Source: Pseudolysinimonas sp051954455
Lineage (GTDB): Bacteria > Actinomycetota > Actinomycetes > Actinomycetales > Microbacteriaceae
Reading direction: 5' to 3'
DNA: 64,000 nt
Assembly: GCF_051954455.1 (NCBI RefSeq)
Contig: NZ_JBQCHS010000018.1
Coordinates: 74,811-138,810, forward strand
Position numbers and translations under genes: made by a program. Positions 48,509 to 60,004 of the stretch are shown here, piece by piece (positions within the stretch are counted from its first letter, which is position 1; each line of letters starts with the position of its first letter). The notes beneath the pieces were generated by a model that was not told the origin of the DNA, ran no database searches, and saw nothing but the letters and a program-made list of their open reading frames with translations.

Positions 48509-49058
48509 GTTCACGAGCCGACCGGGCCCACTCCTCCAATCGCGACAGGGCACGGCCCTTGCCAGGGAGATTCGGCGTCTGCGAGATGCGTCGAGCGCAT
48601 GCGAGCACGAGCTGCGGGTCGCGCTCGACGATGCTCAGCGCCGCGGCACCGTCGTCCTCGCGGTCAACGAAGGCGAGGTCGGAGAGGATGCGCGCGGGGA
48701 CCGTGACGCGCAGTCCCGCGATCTCCGCCGTGTCGCCGTACTCGTGCGTCACCTCACGGAGCGCGAACCGCGGAGACGGCGGGAACTTGACGCGGTCGGA
48801 CCGAGGGACGCACATGGTGTGGATCGACGGAGGGAGCGCCAGCAGCCCGTGCACCCACATGGCGCTGTCGAGCTCGGCGATCATGCGTGATCCGGCGACG
48901 CTCCGCAACGCTCTCGCGCGCAGCCACGCGGTCTCGACCTCGTCGACGGGGGCGAACCGCTCGTCGACGGTGAACAGTTCGCCGTCGAGCCGGGCGGCGT
49001 GCAGCTCAGCGAGCGGGAGGGGGCCAGGAGAGAGTACGGATGCCATCGCGTGCGCCAT
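48495..49058 (-). CDS. AbiEi-antitoxin-like protein of unknown function
   Basis: 187 residues. LDSAMWVHGLLALPPSIHTM, then a basic VPRSDRVKF and GLRVTVPARILSDLAFV, recall the C-terminal half of AbiEi-family proteins (an AxWLHGL block followed by GLPVTTPxRTLxDL), by pattern only. ATG 49058 was chosen; MASV at 49046 is also possible. No toxin gene is adjacent. It overlaps the end of rel by 14 bp, convergent. Confidence 0.55.
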   Translation of the reverse strand: MAHAMASVLSPGPLPLAELHAARLDGELFTVDERFAPVDEVETAWLRARALRSVAGSRMIAELDSAMWVHGLLALPPSIHTMCVPRSDRVKFPPSPRFALREVTHEYGDTAEIAGLRVTVPARILSDLAFVDREDDGAAALSIVERDPQLVLACARRISQTPNLPGKGRALSRLEEWARSARELSRR

Positions 49059-49161
49059 GTCCCCATGGTCGCGCTGCGGCGACGGCCGTCGCCGCCGCAA
49101 GCGGGCATCGGTGGAGAAGGCGAAGCGTTGGGCGAACGGTGGAGAACTGAGGGCGAGCCAC

Positions 49162-50391
49162 TCAGCGCAGGGCCGACAGCCAGGCCTTGCGTGCGTCCAG
49201 CGCTTCCTGCGCATCCTTGATCGCCCTGGCGTCGCCTGAGGCCTTCGCCGCTTCGAGCTCGTCCTCGAGCTTCGCGATGGCATCCGTCAGCTGCGCCGCG
49301 AGTCCCTCCGAGCGCGCCTTCTTCTCCGGGTTGCTGCGCTCCCAGTGCTCGTCGTCCAGCTTGCGCACAGCCGTCTCGACCTTGCGCAGACGCTCCTCGA
49401 CGGACTTCACCTGGTCGCGGGGAACCTTTCCGATCGCGTCCCATCGGGTCTGGATGGACAACAGCGCGGCCCGAGCAGCGCCGCGGTCGGTGGCCTTCAG
49501 AAGCGGCTCCGCTTCGGTGAGCAGTGCCAGCTTCTGCTCCAGGTTGTGCTGGTACTCCTCGTTCTCGACCGCGTCGGATTCCGCCTTGGCGGCGTACAGT
49601 ACGTCGCCGGCCGCCTTGAACCTCGCCCACAGCGCGTCGTCGTTGCGCTTGCCTGCGCGGCCTGCACGTTTCCAGTCGTCGAGCAGCGAACGATACTGCG
49701 ACACGCCGTCCGCTCCGAGCGGTGCAAGCGCCTCGGCCCGTTCGATCAGCTCGCTCTTGCGGGCTCGAACATCCTTGTGCTGCGAGTCCAGCTCGGCGAA
49801 GAAGGCCTTGCGATTGCGTTCGAGCGTCGTTCGCGCGGCCCTGAACCGCTTCCACAGTTCGTTGGCGTCGTTCTTCGGAATGCGCGGTCCATCGTGCTGG
49901 TGGTTCTGCCACGCCGAGAACAGCTCGTCGAGGCGCGCGCTCGCCTGCTTCCACTGCGTCTTCGCCGGATCTTCGGCCGCCAGCGCCTCGACCTGCTCGA
50001 CGATGGCCGTGCGGTCGGCGATGGCCTGGTCGACAGCAGCCTTCGCCTCGGCGGACTGCTGCTCCGTGAGTTCCTCGACCGCGCCGCCGAGCTTGGCGAG
50101 CCGCTCATCGAGTGCCGCGAGGTCGCCCACGGCGTTCGCTGCGGCCACGGAGCCGCGCAACGTCGCGACGGCTTTCGCCACATCGGCGGCGGGAGCGCCA
50201 CGACGCGCCCGCTGTTCCAGCAATCCGACCTGCCCGGCGAGGTCGGCGTACTTGCGTTCGAAGTAGGCGAGCGCCTCGTCCGCCGATGCATCCGGATACT
50301 CGCCGACGACACGCTCACCGTCCGCGGTGCGCACGTAGACCACGCCGGCCTCGTCGACACGACCCCACGGGTGCTGATCAGTAGTTGACAC
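49162..50391 (-). CDS. DUF349 family coiled-coil protein
   Basis: 409 residues. N-terminal VDEAGVVYVRTADGERVVGEY, then at least three DUF349 repeats, each with an L-W-x-x-F/Y-R/K pattern (ELWKRFRAARTTLE, ALWARFKAAGDVLYA) and long charged helices. The start GTG 50391 gives VSTTDQHPWGRVDE, the typical beginning. The gene is conserved next to rel in actinobacteria; its function is unknown. Confidence 0.88.
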   Translation of the reverse strand: MSTTDQHPWGRVDEAGVVYVRTADGERVVGEYPDASADEALAYFERKYADLAGQVGLLEQRARRGAPAADVAKAVATLRGSVAAANAVGDLAALDERLAKLGGAVEELTEQQSAEAKAAVDQAIADRTAIVEQVEALAAEDPAKTQWKQASARLDELFSAWQNHQHDGPRIPKNDANELWKRFRAARTTLERNRKAFFAELDSQHKDVRARKSELIERAEALAPLGADGVSQYRSLLDDWKRAGRAGKRNDDALWARFKAAGDVLYAAKAESDAVENEEYQHNLEQKLALLTEAEPLLKATDRGAARAALLSIQTRWDAIGKVPRDQVKSVEERLRKVETAVRKLDDEHWERSNPEKKARSEGLAAQLTDAIAKLEDELEAAKASGDARAIKDAQEALDARKAWLSALR

Positions 50392-50491
50392 GAGCCTCAC
50401 CTGTTCGAAGACGGCCGGGGGTGACCGTCGCTGTACGACTACAAAGCCTATTGCACCGCCCAAGGCGCACCCCTGGGTCGAAACCAGGCCG

Positions 50492-51304
50492 TTACTGGAG
50501 TGTGAAGGAATCGATCTTCGGGCTGACGACGGGCTTGCCATCGTCGCCGCCGCCCTGCACGCCCTTGTCGGTGACATCCGTCTTGAGCTTGTCGAGTCCG
50601 CTCGTGACCTTGCCGATCACGGAGTATCCGCCCGCGCTGTCGTTCGGGATGGTCGTGTCGCCGTAGACGATGAAGAACTGACTTCCGTTGCTATGCGCGT
50701 TTCCGCTCTGCCTGGCCATGGCGATCGTTCCCGCGGTGTACTTGCCGTCGGCCGGCGCGTTCTCGATCGGACCGAAGCTATAGCCGGGGCCGCCCGTGCC
50801 GTCGCCCTTCGGGTCGCCGCACTGCAGCACCTTGAAGGTGGCACCGGTGGTGAGGCGGTGGCAGACGGTTCCATCGAAGAAGTTCTTCTTGGTGAGCGAG
50901 ATCATCGACGAGACGGCCTGCGGTGCCTTCGCTCCGTCGAGTGAGACGCCGAGGGGGATGCCGTTGATCGTCAGCGTTCCGGTCCAGGTGCGCCCGTCGG
51001 CGATGCTCTTCGATGGAACATCGCCCTCGTTCTTCCCGGTCGCGGCGGGCGCCGGCGTCGCGGTGGACGACGCGGATGCCTTCGGTGAGGCGACCGGCTT
51101 GCCAGGACCTGCGGCGAAGTAGGTGAGCTGAAGCACGACCGCCAGCGCGAGCACGACGACAACGACGCTTCCCGCGATGATGTTGTCGCGCACCCGCCGC
51201 TTCTTCGTGTGCTCGTGCACAGCCTGGCGCGCTTGATACGCACGCAGGCGTTCGCGCGCCTGGCGCGCCTCACGGTCGTTCTGCCTCTTCGCGGACACGG
51301 GCAT
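50492..51304 (-). CDS. Membrane-anchored cyclophilin-type peptidyl-prolyl isomerase
   Basis: 270 residues. Basic cytoplasmic N-terminus, one membrane helix (about 42-62), a Ser/Ala/Pro linker (about 68-95), then a cyclophilin domain with TVCHRLTTGATFKVLQCGDP and GDGTGGPGYSFGPIENAP. It should assist folding of secreted proteins outside the membrane. A -10 TAGAGT lies on the minus strand at 51400-51395, giving a leader of about 84 nt. Confidence 0.9.
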   Translation of the reverse strand: MPVSAKRQNDREARQARERLRAYQARQAVHEHTKKRRVRDNIIAGSVVVVVLALAVVLQLTYFAAGPGKPVASPKASASSTATPAPAATGKNEGDVPSKSIADGRTWTGTLTINGIPLGVSLDGAKAPQAVSSMISLTKKNFFDGTVCHRLTTGATFKVLQCGDPKGDGTGGPGYSFGPIENAPADGKYTAGTIAMARQSGNAHSNGSQFFIVYGDTTIPNDSAGGYSVIGKVTSGLDKLKTDVTDKGVQGGGDDGKPVVSPKIDSFTLQ

Positions 51305-51454
51305 CCTCCACTTCGACGCATCGACAGCGCCGAGTCAGGGTGTTCGGGGGCCGTGGCGGCCCGGGACCGAGGCCGGGCCGATCCCAGAAACGAACTCTAT
51401 CGCGCCTGCGCCGCTCACTCTTTCGTCCAACAGTTCTTCGTCGGACGCACCTTC

Positions 51455-51460
51455 TATCCT
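51455..51460 (+). promoter_or_regulatory. -10 element of rarA (leaderless)
   Basis: TATCCT, 7 nt before ATG 51468, no Shine-Dalgarno. Confidence 0.6.
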
Positions 51461-51467
51461 TGAGCGC

Positions 51468-52841
51468 ATGCCGAGCACACAGCAGGGGCTGCGCGCGGGC
51501 GCCACCCCGCTGGCCGTGCGGATGCGCCCTCGCCGGCTCGACGAGATCGCAGGGCAGCGCCATCTGCTCACCCCGGGCTCCCCGCTGGTCACGCTCGCGG
51601 GAGACACGACGGGGGAGCGCGGCTCCGTCTCGGTCATCCTGTGGGGACCGCCAGGCACGGGAAAGACGACACTGGCCCAGGTCATCGCGCATTCCTCCGG
51701 CCGCCGCTTCGTCGAGCTGTCGGCCGTCACCGCCGGCGTGCGCGATGTGCGCGCCGTGATGGAGGAGGCGCAGTCCAACCGCGACCTCTACGGCGTCTCG
51801 ACGGTGCTGTTCCTCGACGAGATCCATCGCTTCACGAAGGCGCAGCAGGATGCCCTCCTGCCCGGCGTCGAGAACGGCTGGGTCATCCTCGTGGCGGCGA
51901 CGACGGAGAATCCGTCGTTCTCGGTGATCTCTCCTCTGCTGTCCCGTTCCCTGCTGCTCACGCTGGAGCCGCTCTCCGACGACGACCTCGGAACGCTCAT
52001 CGACCGTGCCCTGACCGACGAGCGCGGGTTGAAGGATGCCGTCACGGTCGACGCCGAGGCCCGCGCGGCGCTGATCCGGCTCGCCTCGGGCGACGCACGG
52101 CGTGCGCTCACCGCGCTGGAGGCGGCGGCGAACTCGGCCGTCGACAACGCGCGGGGGAGCGAGGACGCTGAGCGGGCCGAGGAGGGCGCGGACGAGGCCG
52201 CGAAGCCCGTGGTGACCGCCGAACTCGTGGCATCCGCCGTCGACAGGGCGCTGCTGCGGTACGACCGCAACGGCGACGAGCACTACGACGTGATCAGCGC
52301 GTTCATCAAATCGGTCCGCGGGTCGGACGTGGACGCCGCACTGCACTACCTCGCCCGCATGATCGAGGCGGGGGAGGACCCGCGGTTCATCGCCCGGCGC
52401 ATCATCGTTCTCGCCTCCGAAGACATCGGCATGGCCGATCCCGCAGCGCTCGGCGTCGCGGTGGCCGCCGCGGACGCGGTGCAGTACATCGGCATGCCGG
52501 AGGGACGCATTCCCCTTGCACAGGCCGTTGTGCACCTCGCGACGGCGCCGAAGTCGAATGCCGCCTACATGGCGCTGGATGCCGCGATCGCCGACGTGCG
52601 TGCCGGCAAGATCGGCCGTGTTCCGAAGCCTCTGCGCGACGCGCACTACCCCGGCGCGAAACGGCTCGGCCATGGCAAGGGGTACGTGTACCCCCACGAC
52701 GACGAGCTGGGCGTCGTGCGTCAGCAGTACCTGCCGGATGCCTTGAAGGACTCCATTTATTACACACCGACGGAGCACGGCAATGAGCGGGAGATCGCGG
52801 CGCGGCTCGCGAAGCTGCGACGCATCACGAAGGGGAAGTGA
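51468..52841 (+). CDS. rarA: Replication-associated recombination protein A (AAA+ ATPase)
   Basis: 457 residues, RarA/MgsA/WRNIP1 family acting at stalled replication forks. Walker A LWGPPGTGKTTLAQ, Walker B VLFLDEIHRFTKAQQDALLP, sensor AATTENPSFSV, and the C-terminal tetramerisation part (PKPLRDAHYPGAKRLGHGKG). An acidic insertion at about 225-243 is rich in Glu/Ala. Leaderless start after TATCCT. Confidence 0.95.
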   Translation: MPSTQQGLRAGATPLAVRMRPRRLDEIAGQRHLLTPGSPLVTLAGDTTGERGSVSVILWGPPGTGKTTLAQVIAHSSGRRFVELSAVTAGVRDVRAVMEEAQSNRDLYGVSTVLFLDEIHRFTKAQQDALLPGVENGWVILVAATTENPSFSVISPLLSRSLLLTLEPLSDDDLGTLIDRALTDERGLKDAVTVDAEARAALIRLASGDARRALTALEAAANSAVDNARGSEDAERAEEGADEAAKPVVTAELVASAVDRALLRYDRNGDEHYDVISAFIKSVRGSDVDAALHYLARMIEAGEDPRFIARRIIVLASEDIGMADPAALGVAVAAADAVQYIGMPEGRIPLAQAVVHLATAPKSNAAYMALDAAIADVRAGKIGRVPKPLRDAHYPGAKRLGHGKGYVYPHDDELGVVRQQYLPDALKDSIYYTPTEHGNEREIAARLAKLRRITKGK

Positions 52842-52859
52842 TCCCCAGCTCGGCTCTGC

Positions 52860-53107
52860 TACCATTGACGGGCCGAGAAGAAGGATTCCGTGCGGCTGCG
52901 GGCATCCTTTTCGACAGGGAAGCGCTCTGTAGCCGAGCATCCCCGGCCATCCCTCCCATTGCGAAAGCGACCATGGCGGTGCCATGCCCTTGACGGCAGG
53001 ACACCGCGCATGTCGATGTGACATGCGTCGCCGGATCAGCCAATGGCTGCCGCGGTACTCACACCGCAGGAGGCAGCACAAGCGAGAAGAACTACGAAAG
53101 GAAAAAC
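52860..53107 (+). promoter_or_regulatory. rpsD promoter and long leader
   Basis: -10 TACCAT at 52860-52865 predicts a transcript start near 52873 and a leader of about 235 nt. The leader contains the inverted repeat AAGGAT (52881-52886) / ATCCTT (52904-52909) and ends with RBS GAAAGGA. No ORF is convincing in it. S4 often regulates its own mRNA in other bacteria, so an RNA control element is possible (inference). Confidence 0.5.
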
Positions 53108-53731
53108 GTGTCATCACGTTCCCGCAGCAAGACCCGCCTGTCGCGGTCGCTGGGCGTCGCCCTGACCCCGAAGGCCGCTCGCATCATGGAGAAGCGTCCG
53201 TACGCTCCCGGTGAGCACGGCCGCACCAAGCGCAAGGCCGACAGCGACTACGCCGTGCGCCTGCGCGAGAAGCAGCGTCTGCGCGCTCAGTACGGCATCC
53301 GCGAGAAGCAGCTCCGCATCGCGTTCAACGAGGCCCGCCGCACGCAGGGCCTGACCGGTGAGAACCTCGTCGAGCTGCTCGAGATGCGTCTCGACGCACT
53401 CGTTCTCCGCGCCGGCTTCGCCCGCACGATGTCGCAGGCTCGCCAGTTCGTGGTGCACCGCCACATCCTGGTCGACGGCCGCATCGTCGACCGCCCCTCG
53501 TTCCGCGTGAAGCCGGGCCAGCTCGTGCACGTGAAGGCGCGCTCCGAGGGCACCGAGCCGTTCCAGGTGGCCGCCGCAGGTGGCAACGCCGACGTGCTCG
53601 CCAAGACCCCCGCGTACCTCGAGGTCGAGCTCGACAAGCTCCAGGCCCGCCTGGTGCGCCGTCCGAAGCGTGCAGAGGTGCCCGTCACCTGTGACGTGCA
53701 GCTCGTGGTGGAGTATTACGCGGCGCGCTAG
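53108..53731 (+). CDS. rpsD: 30S ribosomal protein S4
   Basis: 207 residues; binds 16S rRNA early in 30S assembly. N-terminal SRSKTRLSRSLGVALTPKAA, RPYAPGEHGRTKRK, QYGIREKQLRIAF and the S4 domain (RQFVVHRHILVDGRIVDRPS). No N-terminal zinc cysteines, so it is the zinc-free form. GTG 53108 follows GAAAGGA and gives the usual length. A strong terminator follows. Confidence 0.96.
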   Translation: MSSRSRSKTRLSRSLGVALTPKAARIMEKRPYAPGEHGRTKRKADSDYAVRLREKQRLRAQYGIREKQLRIAFNEARRTQGLTGENLVELLEMRLDALVLRAGFARTMSQARQFVVHRHILVDGRIVDRPSFRVKPGQLVHVKARSEGTEPFQVAAAGGNADVLAKTPAYLEVELDKLQARLVRRPKRAEVPVTCDVQLVVEYYAAR

Positions 53732-53749
53732 CCATGCCGTTACGCTGGA

Positions 53750-53775
53750 GGGCGGGTCGTTCACGCGACCCGCCC
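53750..53775 (+). terminator. rpsD terminator
   Basis: GGGCGGGTCG (53750-53759) pairs perfectly with CGACCCGCCC (53766-53775) around a 6-nt loop, followed by TT. Located 19 nt after the rpsD stop. Confidence 0.8.
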
Positions 53776-53781
53776 TTCACG

Positions 53782-53787
53782 TATATT
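53782..53787 (+). promoter_or_regulatory. -10 element upstream of the DUF948 gene
   Basis: TATATT directly after the rpsD terminator, 26 nt before GTG 53813. Confidence 0.5.
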
Positions 53788-53812
53788 CCCGTTCCGGAAT
53801 GGATGGTGCACC

Positions 53813-54190
53813 GTGTCAGGTGGAGACATCGCGGGCCTGATCGCCGCAGGCGTCTTCGCCGTGCTGGTCGCGCTGATGGCGATCCCGCTCGTGAAGCTGG
53901 GCAAGGTGTTCGACCAGACCACCGACTCCATCAAAGAGGTCAGCGACGGCATCACGCCCATCCTCGAGGAGACGACCGAGACACTGCGCGAGACGAACAA
54001 GCAGCTGGCGCGGGTGGATGCCATCACCCGCAACGTGGAGGATGTCACCGGCAACGTTTCGGCACTGGTCGCCCTCTTCGCCGCCACCGTGGGCGGTCCG
54101 CTCATCAAGCTGGCCGGGTTCAGCGCCGCTGTGCGCGCCGCCTTCCGGTTCGGCCGGGGCGGCAAGGCCGGCAGCGAATCCCCGCACTGA
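53813..54190 (+). CDS. DUF948 family membrane-associated protein
   Basis: 125 residues: N-terminal helix (IAGLIAAGVFAVLVALMAIP), then an amphipathic helical region (DQTTDSIKEVSDGITPILEE), the DUF948 pattern, and a second hydrophobic stretch (VSALVALFAATVGGPLIKLA). Function unknown. The gene is conserved between rpsD and alaS in this group and probably co-transcribed with the next small gene and alaS. Confidence 0.8.
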   Translation: MSGGDIAGLIAAGVFAVLVALMAIPLVKLGKVFDQTTDSIKEVSDGITPILEETTETLRETNKQLARVDAITRNVEDVTGNVSALVALFAATVGGPLIKLAGFSAAVRAAFRFGRGGKAGSESPH

Positions 54191-54260
54191 GCTGCGCCGC
54201 CGCAGCCGTACGACAACTCCGACTACCATCACTACGCTCACGACCACTAGGAGATCCGCT

Positions 54261-54476
54261 ATGAAGAGCTTCCTCTGGTTCGTCGTCGGCATCGCCGCCG
54301 GCTTCGCGATCGCACACCAGGTGAACAAGACCGATCAGGGCAAGCAGTTCTTCGAAGAACTGGACCGCAAGGCGCACGACTTCGGTGCTGCCGTCAGCGA
54401 CGGGTACCGCAAGCGTGAGGCCGAGCTGCGCACCGCCATCGATCAGGCGGAAGACGTCATCTCCGACCTGTCCTGA
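54261..54476 (+). CDS. Small membrane-anchored helical protein
   Basis: 71 residues: one N-terminal membrane helix (SFLWFVVGIAAGFAIAH) followed by a charged helix (QFFEELDRKAHDFGAAVSDG). ATG 54261 has RBS AGGAGA. Located between DUF948 and alaS, as commonly seen in actinobacteria. No known function. Confidence 0.75.
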   Translation: MKSFLWFVVGIAAGFAIAHQVNKTDQGKQFFEELDRKAHDFGAAVSDGYRKREAELRTAIDQAEDVISDLS

Positions 54477-54508
54477 GCACGCACCATCCCGACCGAACGA
54501 ACGGAACC

Positions 54509-57178
<2,670 letters not shown>

Positions 57179-57185
57179 CGGCGGC

Positions 57186-57659
57186 GTGCGCCAAGGGGTA
57201 CGCGTCGGCGTTGACGTGGGGCGAGCGCGGATCGGCGTGAGCCGCAGCGACCCGGACGGGATGCTGGCCCTGCCTGTCGAGACGGTGCAGCGCGCGGAGG
57301 ACGGAAGCGACATCGCCCGCATTCAGGCGCTTGCCACGGAATTCGGAGCCGTCGAGGCTATCGTCGGACTTCCGCTCTCGCTCTCCGGCGCCCACACGGC
57401 GTCGACGGACGACGCGGTGGCCTTCGCCTCCCGCTTGGCCGACGTGTGCGGCATTCCGGTGCGGCTCGTCGACGAACGGCTGTCGACCGTCTCCGCCCAG
57501 TCCGCGCTCAGGGCATCGGGACGCACAGCACGGAATTCCCGTTCCGTCGTCGATCAGGCGGCGGCCACGGTAATTTTGCAGCACGCGCTCGACGCCGAAC
57601 GCTCCAGCGGCAGGCCCCCAGGCGAGCTCGCGGCCCCCAGCATTGGACCATCATCGTGA
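57186..57659 (+). CDS. ruvX: RuvX/YqgF family Holliday junction resolvase
   Basis: 157 residues, RNase H-like fold. Catalytic aspartate in RVGVDVGRARIGVSRSDPDG, then VGLPLSLSGAHTAST, VDERLSTVSAQ and the C-terminal DQAAATVILQ. The family also includes pre-16S rRNA nucleases. GTG 57186 gives a normal N-terminus. Its stop overlaps the mltG GTG (GTGA). Confidence 0.92.
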   Translation: MRQGVRVGVDVGRARIGVSRSDPDGMLALPVETVQRAEDGSDIARIQALATEFGAVEAIVGLPLSLSGAHTASTDDAVAFASRLADVCGIPVRLVDERLSTVSAQSALRASGRTARNSRSVVDQAAATVILQHALDAERSSGRPPGELAAPSIGPSS

Positions 57660-59038
57660 CCCAGCCCCACTCGTCAGGAACTCCGTCGTCCGGTCCCGAG
57701 CTCGACTCCGACCGCCCTCCGCTGACCCGACGCGAAGCGCGTGAGCGCGAGGCCCGCGAACGGGAGGCTCGGGAACGGGGCGCACAAGAGGAGAACCCCG
57801 AGTCGGAGTCCGATCTCGAAGGTTCCTTCTGGAGTGCACTCGGAGACGACCGTACGGCAGGTGACCGGGAGGCGGCGTCCTCCGGAGGACGCAGGTCGCC
57901 GGAGCGGGGCGAGACGAATGCCTGGTCGAGCCTTGACTATTCGACGGATGCCCGTGCGCCGCGCCCCAGGAAGAGGCGCCGCTGGCTGGTGGTGACCATC
58001 GTCGCGGTGGTCATCCTCGGCCTGCTCGGCGGCGCGGGCGCGTACGTGTGGAGTGCGTTCCAGCCCGAGGTGCGCAAGCTGCTCGCCCTGAACGAACCGA
58101 ACGACTACACCGGCTCAGGGACGTCGCCGGTGGACATCACGATCCACGACGGCGACAGCGGCTCGGACATCGCCTCGACCCTCGCCAAGGACGGGGTCGT
58201 GAAGACGTCCGACGCGTTCTACACGCTGCTGCTGCACACGAAGCCGGACCCGGTGTTCCAGCCCGGCGTGTACAAGGTGAAGAAGCAGATGAGCGCGAAG
58301 GCCGCGCTGGCCGCACTGCAGGATCCGAAGAACAAACTGCAGCGCACCCTCACGATCGTGGAGGGCGACACCGAGGCGAGCATCCTTCCTGCGCTGGCGA
58401 AGACCACCGGGCTACCGCTCGCCGACCTTCAGGCGGCCGCCAAGCCCGCCGACTTCGGGCTCCCGGCGCAGGCGCCGAACCTCGACGGATTCCTGTTCCC
58501 CGCGACCTACACGTTCGACCCGGGAGTCGATGCGAAGACCGTGATCAAGACGCTGGTCGATCGCTCGTTCCAGGCGCTGGACGCAGACGGCGTGCCCGCC
58601 GACAAGCGGTACAACACGGTCATCCTCGCCTCCATCGTGCAGAAGGAGGCGGGAAGCGTCGCCGACATGGGCAAGGTGGCGAGGGTGTTCCAGAACCGGC
58701 TCGACCAGGGCATGGATCTGCAATCCGACGCGACGGTGGCGTACGGCGCCGGCGTGAAGACCGTGTTCACCACGGATGCTCAGCGCGCGGACGCCTCGAA
58801 CCCGTACAACACGTACGTGCACCAGGGTCTGCCGGTGGGACCGATCTCGAACCCGGGAGACGACGCGATCAAGGCCGCGCTGAACCCCACGCCCGGGCCG
58901 TGGCTGTACTTCGTGGCGGTGAACCTGAAGACCGGAGAGACCGTCTTCTCGGAGACCGAGCAGCAGCACGAGCAGGCCGTTCAACAGCTTCAGGACTGGT
59001 GCAACGCGAGCCCGGCGAACGATGCTTACTGCAAGTGA
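57656..59038 (+). CDS. mltG: Endolytic transglycosylase MltG
   Basis: 460 residues. Cuts nascent peptidoglycan. A long cytoplasmic N-terminus holds the repetitive acidic/basic stretch RREAREREAREREARERG (about 24-41), followed by a membrane helix (about 106-128), then the YceG domain with the catalytic glutamate in IVQKEAGSVADMGKVARVFQ and LPVGPISNPGDDAIKAAL. It overlaps aroE by 17 bp if aroE starts at 59022. Confidence 0.93.
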   Translation: MTQPHSSGTPSSGPELDSDRPPLTRREAREREAREREARERGAQEENPESESDLEGSFWSALGDDRTAGDREAASSGGRRSPERGETNAWSSLDYSTDARAPRPRKRRRWLVVTIVAVVILGLLGGAGAYVWSAFQPEVRKLLALNEPNDYTGSGTSPVDITIHDGDSGSDIASTLAKDGVVKTSDAFYTLLLHTKPDPVFQPGVYKVKKQMSAKAALAALQDPKNKLQRTLTIVEGDTEASILPALAKTTGLPLADLQAAAKPADFGLPAQAPNLDGFLFPATYTFDPGVDAKTVIKTLVDRSFQALDADGVPADKRYNTVILASIVQKEAGSVADMGKVARVFQNRLDQGMDLQSDATVAYGAGVKTVFTTDAQRADASNPYNTYVHQGLPVGPISNPGDDAIKAALNPTPGPWLYFVAVNLKTGETVFSETEQQHEQAVQQLQDWCNASPANDAYCK

Positions 59039-59942
59039 CGGGGTGCGCGAGCTGGCCGTGCTGGGCTCGCCGATCGCGCACTCGAAGTCGCCCGACCTGC
59101 ACGGCGCGGCATACCACGTGCTCGAGCTGCCCTGGAGGTACGGGCGCGCACAGGTGGCGGCCGATGAGCTCGCCGGCTTCGTGCACAGCAGGTCGGATGC
59201 CTGGCGCGGGCTCTCGCTGACCATGCCGCTCAAGCAGTCGGTGCTTCCCCTCGTGGCGACACTCGACGAGACGGCGCGGATCACCGGAGCGGCCAACACG
59301 ATCCTGTTCGACCAGGAGAACGGCGAACGGGTACTGCACGGTTTCAACACGGACGTCTCCGGCATCGTGCGCGCACTGGCCGCCGCCGGAACATCGTCCG
59401 CGCGATCCGTGCTGATCTGGGGAGGCGGTGCGACGGCGGCCTCTGCCCTCGTTGCCGCCGCCGAGCTCGGCGCGTCCGACGTCGTGGTTCAGGTGCGCGA
59501 GCCGGTCCGCGCCGAGCATCTCGTCGGGCTGGGCGCATCCGTCGGGCTCCGAGCACGCGTGGCGCGCTTCGACGACCCGGTCGCGAAGAGGCCGGACCTG
59601 GTCGTCAGCACCCTTCCCGGGCATGCCGGCGCGGACGGCACAGCCAAGCGGCTGGTGCACGGGGACGCCGTGGCGCAGGCGGCACGGGAGGGCATCCTGC
59701 TGTTCGACGTCGCCTACGACCCGTGGCCGACCAGCCTCGTGTCCGAATGGAGCGCTATTGCGAGCGACGCGGATGCCGTCCCGAACGTGCTCTCGGGCCT
59801 CGCGATGCTCGTGCACCAGGCACTTCTGCAGGTGCGCATCTTCGTGGCGGGGGATCCGGAGCTCGAGCTTCCCGACGAGGCGCGCGTGCTCGCCGCGATG
59901 CTCGACGCCGTGGGGCTCGACGCGTCCGGCCGCCCACTCTGA
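59022..59942 (+). CDS. aroE: Shikimate dehydrogenase
   Basis: 306 residues. Reduces 3-dehydroshikimate with NADPH. VLGSPIAHSKSPDLHGAAYH, the lysine in SLTMPLKQS, FNTDVSGI and LIWGGGATAASAL identify it. Two starts are possible: ATG 59022, inside mltG, or GTG 59041, three bases after the mltG stop, which still keeps the full catalytic domain (VRELAVLGSPIAHS). I give the longer one. Confidence 0.9.
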   Translation: MLTASDGVRELAVLGSPIAHSKSPDLHGAAYHVLELPWRYGRAQVAADELAGFVHSRSDAWRGLSLTMPLKQSVLPLVATLDETARITGAANTILFDQENGERVLHGFNTDVSGIVRALAAAGTSSARSVLIWGGGATAASALVAAAELGASDVVVQVREPVRAEHLVGLGASVGLRARVARFDDPVAKRPDLVVSTLPGHAGADGTAKRLVHGDAVAQAAREGILLFDVAYDPWPTSLVSEWSAIASDADAVPNVLSGLAMLVHQALLQVRIFVAGDPELELPDEARVLAAMLDAVGLDASGRPL

Positions 59943-59992
59943 CCCGGACGCCTACGCCTCGTCCTGTGGCCAGTCGGCCTGTGCGTGCATGC

Positions 59993-59998
59993 CAGAAT
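59993..59998 (+). promoter_or_regulatory. -10 element of aroC (leaderless)
   Basis: CAGAAT, 6 nt before ATG 60005, no Shine-Dalgarno. Probable head of the aroC-aroK-aroB-aroQ unit. Confidence 0.5.
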
Positions 59999-60004
59999 TG
60001 ACGC

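Noticed and set aside
57720..57780. Short tandem repeat in mltG (REARERE...)
   Set aside because: It is in-frame protein low complexity in the cytoplasmic N-terminus, common in actinobacterial MltG; no separate DNA element needed.
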